A stretch of 12,145 nt of DNA from Campylobacteraceae bacterium. GTDB lineage: Bacteria > Campylobacterota > Campylobacteria > Campylobacterales > Sulfurovaceae. The notes beneath the pieces are model-generated. The model was not told the origin of the DNA and did not search any database. It saw only the letters and a list, made by a program, of their open reading frames with translations. Below are positions 7,213-12,145 of this stretch, one piece after another; position 1 is the stretch's first letter; every line of letters starts with the position of its first letter. The stretch is taken from positions 1-12,145 of the forward strand of contig JALWNF010000183.1 of assembly GCA_026995985.1 (NCBI GenBank), given 5' to 3'. Both the position numbers and the translations under genes were made by a program.

Positions 7213-7218
7213 ATTATA
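7213..7218 (-). promoter_or_regulatory. Extended -10 promoter of the membrane-protein pair
   Basis: The minus strand reads TGA-TATAAT. The expected start is near 7206, leaving about 35 nt of leader. It lies just downstream of the terminator at 7292-7326, which separates this unit from the thioredoxin-fold pair. Confidence 0.6.
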
Positions 7219-7291
7219 TCAAATCAAAAAGAAAAAGGAGGTTTGTAAAAGAAAAATATTTTTATTACTTTGGAGTATAGGGAGTATATAA

Positions 7292-7326
7292 AAAATTTAG
7301 AAGAAAGTAGCTTTCTTCTAAATTTT
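7292..7326 (-). terminator. Intrinsic terminator of the thioredoxin-fold pair
   Basis: A perfect 16-bp stem (7292-7307 with 7311-7326) closes on a three-base loop. Read on the minus strand, the stem ends in a run of six T. The first two bases of the stop codon at 7325-7327 form the base of the stem, so termination begins at the very end of the gene. Confidence 0.8.
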
Positions 7327-8026
7327 ATATAAGTGATTTAATGTCACGATTAAGTTCTTGACTAGAGACCTCTCCTCTATAACTAAACTCAGTTACTCCA
7401 TCTTTTATGATCATTATAAAAGGAAGAACTCCTGTCCAACCATAAGTGTTTTGAATATTATATTGTAAATTAGTAGCTGTCTCTCCTGATATAAGAGGAT
7501 ACTTTATATGGTGTCTTCTAATAAATGCTTTTGCTTGAAAAGGTGACATTTTACCATCAACTTGAATAGCAATAATCTCTAATTTTCGACCATATTTACG
7601 ACGTAGATTATTCATAATTGGTATCTCTTTAATACAGTGAGGACAGTTCTTCCCAAACATCTCCAAGATAACAATTTTGTTTTTGAATTGAGGAAAGATA
7701 TACCCATTTTTCCTTTCAATAATTGTAATTGGTTGTCCTTGAAAGCTCTTTAGTTTATGAATTTCTCCTATGCTTGTAACAATTTTTGGTTTAAGTTCTG
7801 TAGGTTTTATCTTCCCTTTGTTACATGCACTTACTACGTTAATATTATCAGAACATTCAGTAGCAATATTCTCAAAACTAGGTGTTGTCATATTAGAGGT
7901 GGGCATTATTTTTTTAGGACTCTCTAAAGTTTTTGGATTATCTTTAAAAAGCCCAAAAGCACAACCACTATTAAATAGTAGTATAGATGATAGAATAGAT
8001 AACTTTATAAGTGCACTCTTTTTCAT
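7325..8026 (-). CDS. Putative lipoprotein with TlpA/ResA-like thioredoxin domain (CPHC)
   Basis: A predicted exported thiol-disulfide oxidoreductase of 233 aa. A basic start and hydrophobic stretch (about 4-20) lead to Cys22 in FNSGC, a somewhat atypical lipobox because position -3 is Asn. The thioredoxin fold spans about 105-233, with active site CPHC (128-131) followed by KEIP, and the cis-proline at Pro201 (GVLPF). CPHC is the dipeptide seen in DsbA, so an oxidising or more neutral potential than TlpA's is possible. The linker carries two extra cysteines, Cys58 and Cys68, of unknown use. AAAGGG lies upstream of the ATG. It is the second gene of a unit with a paralogous CPPC protein, 34 bp upstream. 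Substrate unknown; cytochrome maturation or envelope repair are options. Confidence 0.85.
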   Translation of the reverse strand: MKKSALIKLSILSSILLFNSGCAFGLFKDNPKTLESPKKIMPTSNMTTPSFENIATECSDNINVVSACNKGKIKPTELKPKIVTSIGEIHKLKSFQGQPITIIERKNGYIFPQFKNKIVILEMFGKNCPHCIKEIPIMNNLRRKYGRKLEIIAIQVDGKMSPFQAKAFIRRHHIKYPLISGETATNLQYNIQNTYGWTGVLPFIMIIKDGVTEFSYRGEVSSQELNRDIKSLI

Positions 8027-8060
8027 TTCTTCCCTTTTGTTTATATGTATCTGTTAAGCT

Positions 8061-8585
8061 TTAGTCATTTAAGTCTTTAATTAGTTGTTCAAGAGAACTC
8101 TTTCCCATAAGTCCTGCTTGAACACTCTCTACTTCACCATTCTTATTTATTGCAATTAAAAGAGGAAGAGGTATACCACTTGTATAACCAGCTCTATTAG
8201 CTATATAAGAGACAAAATCGTTATGGTCATACCCTGCTATAACATTATAATTCATTTTATGTTTAGCAACAAACTCTTTAACACTCTCTTTTGGATAGAG
8301 TTGTGCTTCAATAGCAACTATCTCTAATTCATCTTTATGTTCATTGGTAAGTTCAATAAACTCTGGAATCTCTTTTAAACATGGTGGACATCTATGTCCA
8401 AAAAGAGTTAAAAGTACAGCCTTTCCTTTAAACTCATGAAAGTTTAATCCATCTTTTGTCTCTGAGACAGTTAAGTTTTTATCATCAACTGTAGTTAGTA
8501 TAAAAGTAAGAGGCTTCTCTTGTGCATTAACTGTTACAGTAAACATTATAAGTATAAGTGTTAGTATTGAAAATAGTTTTTTCAT
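8061..8585 (-). CDS. Periplasmic TlpA-like thiol-disulfide oxidoreductase (CPPC)
   Basis: A 174-aa exported thioredoxin-fold protein. A Sec signal peptide covers about 1-21 (hydrophobic 5-19, likely cut after VNA). The domain follows with FGHRCPPCLKEIP, active-site Cys66 and Cys69, and the cis-proline in SGIPLPLL. It belongs with the AhpC-TSA/redoxin TlpA-type reductases, which keep periplasmic cysteines reduced, for example during cytochrome c assembly. The start at 8585 follows AAAGGA, and a TATAAT box lies at 8625-8630. It is the first of two genes; the second encodes a CPHC paralogue. Both share the FG-x2-CPxC-x-KEIP pattern, pointing to an old tandem duplication. The client proteins are not evident here. 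Confidence 0.88.
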   Translation of the reverse strand: MKKLFSILTLILIMFTVTVNAQEKPLTFILTTVDDKNLTVSETKDGLNFHEFKGKAVLLTLFGHRCPPCLKEIPEFIELTNEHKDELEIVAIEAQLYPKESVKEFVAKHKMNYNVIAGYDHNDFVSYIANRAGYTSGIPLPLLIAINKNGEVESVQAGLMGKSSLEQLIKDLND

Positions 8586-8624
8586 ATATATCCTTTGAAA
8601 TAAATTTAATTTTTATAAGGTTCT

Positions 8625-8630
8625 ATTATA
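8625..8630 (-). promoter_or_regulatory. -10 promoter of the thioredoxin-fold pair
   Basis: The minus strand reads TACGC-TATAAT, the same 11 bases as the ilvC promoter. The expected start near 8618 gives a leader of about 33 nt. Confidence 0.6.
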
Positions 8631-8688
8631 GCGTATATTTTATGTATTTATTGTGTAATTTTTGAGTTTATAGTATATTAAAAGATAG

Positions 8689-8722
8689 AAAATAAAGAGA
8701 GTAGATAGATTCTCTTTATTTT
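8689..8722 (-). terminator. Intrinsic terminator of the DEAD-box helicase gene
   Basis: AAAATAAAGAGA (8689-8700) pairs perfectly with TCTCTTTATTTT (8711-8722) around a ten-base loop. On the minus strand it starts nine bases after the helicase stop and the stem ends in TTTATTTT, followed by more T-rich sequence. Confidence 0.65.
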
Positions 8723-8731
8723 AGAAATAAC

Positions 8732-10189
8732 TTATCTATTGCTACTGCGACTTCTTCGATTTCTCCTGTCTTGACTCCCTTTACTTCTTCGCTTATGCTC
8801 TTGAGTACGCCTACGATTTCTTCCTCTTCTTTGACTATCATTTAGTTTGCCACCTTTCCATTTTTTTTCTCTCTCTATAAGAGCTTTTAGCTCTTTAGCT
8901 CTAAGTCCAATAATATCTTTACCTTTTACATCAATCTCCTCTTGAACAAGAGTAGCTAACAGGTGTGCAATAGTTACAATATCTAAGTCATGTTGAAGCA
9001 TCTTTACCATCTCTTTAGCAGAGGGTGTAATTTTAGTATTTGCAATTTTTAATAGTAGGTCATTATCTTTACGGACTTTTACCTCTTGGCGTGTTGGAAT
9101 AACATCTGAAACCATTACAGTTCCAACATCTTTTTCAATCCGTTTAATAGTTCTAAGTTCATTTGGAGAGACAAGAGTAATTGCCTCTCCTTTATTTCCT
9201 GCACGACCTGTACGACCAATTCTATGAACATAAGATTCAGAATCAAAAGGTATATGGTAGTTAAATACATGAGTTACATCATTCACATCAAGTCCACGAG
9301 CAGCTACATCAGTAGCAATAAAAATATCTACTAAGCCATTCTTAAATGCACGAATAGTATGCTCTCTTTGTTTCTGCTCCATATCTCCATGAAGTGATGC
9401 TACTTTAAATCCTTGAGCTGTCATATATGAAGAGAGTCTATCAACCTCTTTTTTCATTCTACAAAATATTATACATTTATTTGGGTTTTTGTAGTCAATA
9501 AGTCTTAAGAGGGCATCATCTCTCTCATACTCAGCTACTACATAAAAAATCTGTTTAATATCTCTATTTGTTCTCTCTTTTTTTGTAATAGTAACTGACT
9601 TTGGATTCTCTAAAATCTGCTCTGCTAAACTCTTAATTGGTTTTGGCATAGTTGCTGAAAACATAAGTGTTTGACGCTCTTTTGGTAAAAAGGTAAAGAT
9701 ATTTTTTATCTCATCTAAAAAGCCCATATCGAGCATCTCATCAGCTTCATCTAAAATGACAAATGATGGATTGAGTTCGATTCTCTTAGACATTAAAAGG
9801 TCTTGTAGTCGACCAGGTGTTGCAACAATAATGTTAGCTTGTTTTATTCTCTCTATCTGTTTGTTGTATGGTGTACCCCCATAAACTGTAGCAGTTTTAA
9901 TTCCTGCTATTTTTCCAAAACGGTAAAGTTCATCAGAGACTTGCATAGCTAGTTCACGAGTTGGTACAATAACTAGTGCTTCAATGCCTCTATTGCCACT
10001 CATCTGTTGAATAACAGGTAGACCAAATGCTGCTGTTTTGCCTGTTCCTGTCTGTGCTTGAGCTATAAGGTCATGACCCTCTAATATAAGAGGAATGGCT
10101 TTCTCTTGAATAGGGCTAGGTTCTGTAAAACCAGCCTCTTTAATAGCTTGGTTAAGTGTATCTTTAAAATTAAATTCATTAAATGTCAT
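8732..10189 (-). CDS. DEAD-box ATP-dependent RNA helicase
   Basis: A cytoplasmic superfamily 2 RNA helicase of 485 aa. All core motifs are intact: Q motif (FTEPSPIQ, 21-28), Walker A AQTGTGKT (45-52), PTRELA (76-81), TPGR (124-127), DEAD (147-150), SAT (178-180), HGD (267-269), ATDVAARGLD (292-301) and HRIGRTGR (322-329). A C-terminal extension (about 360-440) and a strongly basic Arg/Lys/Ser tail (about 440-485) resemble DeaD/CsdA- or CshA-type proteins, which act in ribosome assembly, mRNA decay and cold adaptation. DeaD versus RhlE cannot be settled from sequence reading alone. The start at 10189 has only a weak AAGAAG ribosome binding site. I find no convincing -10 near it, so the promoter may lie farther up the spacer, giving a long leader as in cold-induced helicase genes. 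That last point is inference. Confidence 0.96.
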   Translation of the reverse strand: MTFNEFNFKDTLNQAIKEAGFTEPSPIQEKAIPLILEGHDLIAQAQTGTGKTAAFGLPVIQQMSGNRGIEALVIVPTRELAMQVSDELYRFGKIAGIKTATVYGGTPYNKQIERIKQANIIVATPGRLQDLLMSKRIELNPSFVILDEADEMLDMGFLDEIKNIFTFLPKERQTLMFSATMPKPIKSLAEQILENPKSVTITKKERTNRDIKQIFYVVAEYERDDALLRLIDYKNPNKCIIFCRMKKEVDRLSSYMTAQGFKVASLHGDMEQKQREHTIRAFKNGLVDIFIATDVAARGLDVNDVTHVFNYHIPFDSESYVHRIGRTGRAGNKGEAITLVSPNELRTIKRIEKDVGTVMVSDVIPTRQEVKVRKDNDLLLKIANTKITPSAKEMVKMLQHDLDIVTIAHLLATLVQEEIDVKGKDIIGLRAKELKALIEREKKWKGGKLNDSQRRGRNRRRTQEHKRRSKGSQDRRNRRSRSSNR

Positions 10190-10236
10190 AAATATCTTCT
10201 TTTTATTAAATTTTTTAGGGTATTGTGTCTGTGTTT

Positions 10237-10254
10237 ATTTAAAATGTAATATTA
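10237..10254. repeat. Direct repeat in the helicase/nagZ spacer, copy A
   Basis: ATTTAAAATGTAATATTA here recurs as ATTTAAGTGTAATATTA at 10309-10325, with one substitution and one indel. The shared TGTAATATTA starts are 71 bp apart. The two copies may be paired regulator sites. No known box is recognised. Confidence 0.35.
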
Positions 10255-10260
10255 ATAAAT

Positions 10261-10276
10261 GGTGTTTTAAAACCCC
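10261..10276. repeat. 16-bp near-palindrome in the helicase/nagZ spacer
   Basis: GGTGTTTTAAAACCCC is self-complementary except at the third base of each arm, with a perfect GTTTTAAAAC core. It is either an operator-like site or a hairpin in the helicase leader if transcription begins upstream. Confidence 0.3.
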
Positions 10277-10308
10277 AATTTTTGCAACCGATACCAAATA
10301 GTCACACA

Positions 10309-10327
10309 ATTTAAGTGTAATATTACA
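10309..10327. repeat. Direct repeat copy B with perfect palindrome TGTAATATTACA
   Basis: Copy B of the repeat at 10237. Its right half extends into a perfect 12-bp palindrome at 10316-10327. Its position between divergent genes makes a regulator binding site plausible, but this is inference. Confidence 0.35.
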
Positions 10328-10337
10328 ATGCTTAGTA

Positions 10338-10363
10338 GTTAGGGCATTAAAATAAAGCCCTAC
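10338..10363 (-). repeat. Possible fourth REP-like hairpin
   Basis: On the minus strand it begins GTAGGGC and ends GCCCTAAC. TAGGGC pairs with GCCCTA over an AT-rich loop. It shares only the GTAGGG and GCCCT ends with the repeats at 25, 3396 and 3426, so kinship is uncertain. It lacks a T-run on either side and is not a convincing terminator. Confidence 0.35.
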
Positions 10364-10379
10364 AAGTAAGAGATTTTGA

Positions 10380-10385
10380 TATACT
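10380..10385 (+). promoter_or_regulatory. Extended -10 promoter of the GH3 lipoprotein gene
   Basis: TG at 10377-10378, one base, then TATACT. Transcription from near 10392 would give a leader of about 51 nt ending in AGGAAAG at 10432-10438. Confidence 0.45.
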
Positions 10386-10442
10386 CTTGCAGAAATTTTG
10401 CAAATTATAGCCAAATAAATTGAAAATAGATAGGAAAGAGTT

Positions 10443-11609
10443 ATGAAAATAAAAAATTTTAGCCTAATAGTCCTTTTATTTATAGGAGGGTGCAGTTTAA
10501 ATGCAGGTAATGAGAAGAGAGTCAGTAATGTAGAACCTCAAATTGTTCAAAAAGAGGTAGTTAAAACTACTCAAAAGAGCTTAGATAAAAAGATAGGTTC
10601 TATGCTTATGGTTGGGTTTATGGGAACTTCTGCTCCACAAAATTCACAAATTTGTCAAGATATTAGAAGGTATGACCTTGCAGGAGTTATTCTATTTGAT
10701 GTAAATCCTGTAAATCACTCACAGCCTAAGAATATTGCAAGTAAGGCACAAGTGGCTAAGCTTACTAAAGAGCTACAAGCTTGTTCAAAAGATGGAAAGC
10801 TTCTTATTGCTGTAGACCAAGAGGGAGGAAGGGTTCAACGACTAAAATCAAAATATGGATTTTATGGTAATTTTCCAAAAGCTAAAGAGGTTATTAGATA
10901 TCCAGATGCTAAGGTAAAAGAGTATTATGAAAAGATGGGTGCAGAGCTCCGCTCTGTTGGTATTAACTACAATCTAGCACCTGTTGTAGATTTGGCTCTT
11001 AACAAGAGAAACCATGTTATTTATAAATTAGGGCGTTCATTTGGAGCAGACCCAAAACAGGTAGTTTACTATGCTTCAATATTTATGGACGCTATGCATG
11101 ACAATGGTGTTTTAACTTCACTAAAACATTTTCCAGGTCATGGCTCTTCTTTAGGCGATACCCACAAAGGTTTTGTAGATGTTACTAAACTTTGGAAGCC
11201 AATAGAGCTTGAGCCTTATAGAGTGTTAGCACAAACACAAACTATAGATAGTATTATGGTTGCTCATGTATTTAACAAAAATCTTGACACTAAATACCCC
11301 GCAACTCTCTCTAAAAAAACAGTTAATGGAAAACTACGAGGTGAGTTAGGATTTAATGGTGTTGTAATTACCGATGATTTACAGATGGGAGCCATTAACA
11401 AAAAGTATGGTCTAAGAAATACTCTAAAATTAGCTATCAATGCAGGAGATGACATCTTGCTATTTGGAAATCAGCTCTCAGCTAAGAGTATGGTTAAGAC
11501 CTCAACTTTAGTCAATACTATTAAGAGTCTTATTCAAAATGGAGAGGTGAAGTTAAGCGATATTGAGGCTTCTAATGAGCGTGTTGAGAGATTAAAAGCG
11601 AAATTATAG
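10443..11609 (+). CDS. nagZ: GH3 beta-N-acetylhexosaminidase (NagZ-like) lipoprotein
   Basis: A glycoside hydrolase family 3 enzyme of 388 aa that removes terminal beta-N-acetylglucosamine from peptidoglycan fragments. Catalytic landmarks are KHFPGHG (228-234), the NagZ-type Asp-His dyad in GDTHKG (Asp239, His241) and ITDDLQMGAI (309-318), which carries the nucleophile Asp (311 or 312). DQEGGRVQRL (125-134) marks the substrate-binding region. The N-terminus is a lipoprotein signal with lipobox IGGC and Cys17, followed by a flexible stretch to about 45. The protein is therefore predicted to be exported and anchored, unlike the cytoplasmic NagZ of enterobacteria. AGGAAAG (10432-10438) supports the start. 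The gene stands alone and is divergent from the helicase. The exact sugar substrate is inferred from family. Confidence 0.9.
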   Translation: MKIKNFSLIVLLFIGGCSLNAGNEKRVSNVEPQIVQKEVVKTTQKSLDKKIGSMLMVGFMGTSAPQNSQICQDIRRYDLAGVILFDVNPVNHSQPKNIASKAQVAKLTKELQACSKDGKLLIAVDQEGGRVQRLKSKYGFYGNFPKAKEVIRYPDAKVKEYYEKMGAELRSVGINYNLAPVVDLALNKRNHVIYKLGRSFGADPKQVVYYASIFMDAMHDNGVLTSLKHFPGHGSSLGDTHKGFVDVTKLWKPIELEPYRVLAQTQTIDSIMVAHVFNKNLDTKYPATLSKKTVNGKLRGELGFNGVVITDDLQMGAINKKYGLRNTLKLAINAGDDILLFGNQLSAKSMVKTSTLVNTIKSLIQNGEVKLSDIEASNERVERLKAKL

Positions 11610-11650
11610 TTTTAGTCATAGGGTGTTGTGTCTCACAACACCATTAAAAC
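11609..11650. terminator. Bidirectional hairpin between nagZ and dnaE
   Basis: A perfect 9-bp stem, GGTGTTGTG with CACAACACC (11622-11630 and 11634-11642), closes on TCT. Outer arms GTTTTA (11609-11614) and TAAAAC (11645-11650) also pair, across an internal loop. It sits exactly between two convergent stops. Neither side has a strong T-run, so termination is likely but not certain. Confidence 0.6.
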
Positions 11651-11654
11651 AAAT

Positions 11655-12145
11655 TTACCCTTCAACCACCAACTTCTCCTCCTCATAAACCCCAAGCTCC
11701 TTAGCATCAAGTAAAATAGAGCGACTCACTTTAAGTTTAGACTCAATAATCACATCTTGAAGTTTAGATTTAATATTGAGCTGAAGTGGGTGCTTACCTG
11801 GGTATCTTTGGGCTAGACAATATAGCTCCTCTATAACTTTATCATCAGGAAGTAGTTTTATAGATAGAATAACAGGTTCAGCTTCTGGTTCAGGTGTATG
11901 TTTCTGCTCTTTTTTAACTTTAACCTTCTCTTTTCTTGCCTCTTTAAGTGACTCAATCTTTAAGATATTCATTCTTGTAAAGTCACCATCTTTAGTGATT
12001 CTTACTTTAAATGCAATAGGTTTACTTAGGTCAAAATCCTCCTCTAGCTCTTTTAGTCTATCTTCAAAGAGCATAAGCTCAATGTTTCCATGCAAGTCCA
12101 TAATATTGGCAATTCCAAACTTATTACCTTTTTTAGATATACGCG
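11655..12145 (-). CDS. dnaE: DNA polymerase III alpha subunit, C-terminal part (truncated by window edge)
   Basis: This is the 3' end of the gene for the catalytic subunit of the replicative polymerase. The frame stays open to the right edge, so the ATG at 12101 is internal and the true start lies outside. About 163 residues are present. They begin in the OB-fold domain: SKKGNKFGIANIMD, then GNIELMLFEDRLKEL, the usual pattern of the DnaE OB domain that touches single-stranded DNA. A charged linker (KVKKEQKHTPEPEAEP) leads to the C-terminal domain with the KHPLQLNI segment, expected to contact the clamp loader and clamp. No polymerase or PHP residues fall inside the window. It is convergent with nagZ. 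I rely on the OB-domain pattern from memory, with no search. Confidence 0.87.
   Translation of the reverse strand, partial: RISKKGNKFGIANIMDLHGNIELMLFEDRLKELEEDFDLSKPIAFKVRITKDGDFTRMNILKIESLKEARKEKVKVKKEQKHTPEPEAEPVILSIKLLPDDKVIEELYCLAQRYPGKHPLQLNIKSKLQDVIIESKLKVSRSILLDAKELGVYEEEKLVVEG

Noticed and set aside
7231..7242. Strong AAGGAGG-like sequence on the plus strand
   Set aside because: No start codon with an open frame follows at a suitable distance; it lies upstream of a minus-strand promoter in an A-rich stretch.
7770..8057. 95-aa plus-strand hydrophobic open frame
   Set aside because: Antisense to the CPHC lipoprotein. Its hydrophobicity follows from the complementary strand of a Lys/Asn-rich linker and signal peptide; no ribosome binding site.
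11264..11455. 63-aa minus-strand open frame
   Set aside because: Antisense to the catalytic segment of nagZ; composition is not protein-like and no start signal is present.
12045..12101. ATG at 12101 as the start of a separate 148-aa gene
   Set aside because: The frame stays open to the window edge and the upstream residues continue the DnaE OB-fold pattern, so this Met is internal.

Overview
The window is AT-rich and reads as chromosomal DNA of a campylobacterotal (epsilonproteobacterial) bacterium, probably a free-living Sulfurovum- or Sulfurimonas-like one. This rests on three things: a short DprA of the Helicobacter type; promoters that keep a strong, often extended -10 box (TGn-TATAAT) but no recognisable -35; and dense, housekeeping-type gene packing. 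The genus is inference; I could not search a database.

Layout, left to right. A 5S rRNA gene (+) lies at 78-195. Its upstream spacer can fold into a long stem that encloses a small palindromic repeat. A hypothetical gene (-) faces it, and a divergent promoter region leads to ilvC (+). A DASS-family Na+/anion symporter follows (+), with its ribosome binding site buried in a perfect 12-bp inverted repeat. Two tandem palindromic repeats separate the symporter from a convergent DUF2853 gene (-). A second divergent promoter region leads to a coupled pair (+): a PPP-type metallophosphoesterase and dprA.

The central block is on the minus strand. A two-gene membrane cassette (7171 to 5435) ends by overlapping the 3' end of dprA. 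Upstream of it is a two-gene cassette of exported thioredoxin-fold proteins (8585 to 7325), closed by a strong intrinsic terminator. Upstream of that is a DEAD-box RNA helicase (10189 to 8732), also with its own terminator. A 253-bp divergent region rich in palindromes and repeats separates the helicase from a lipoprotein-type GH3 beta-N-acetylhexosaminidase (+). The window closes with the C-terminal part of DNA polymerase III alpha (dnaE, -), convergent with the hexosaminidase across a bidirectional-looking hairpin.

Most genes are ordinary core functions: branched-chain amino acid synthesis, carboxylate uptake, transformation, RNA remodelling, periplasmic thiol chemistry, wall recycling and replication. 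No CRISPR array, phage, transposase or clear defence system is visible. The points most worth following are non-coding: a dispersed family of about 26-bp hairpin repeats, an RBS-sequestering repeat with a promoter inside it, a dyad over the predicted start site of the hypothetical gene, and the repeat-rich helicase/nagZ spacer. Among proteins, the phosphatase-dprA coupling and the uncharacterised membrane pair stand out. The longest stretch without a protein gene is the 253-bp helicase/nagZ spacer, apart from the first 236 bases, which hold the 5S gene.
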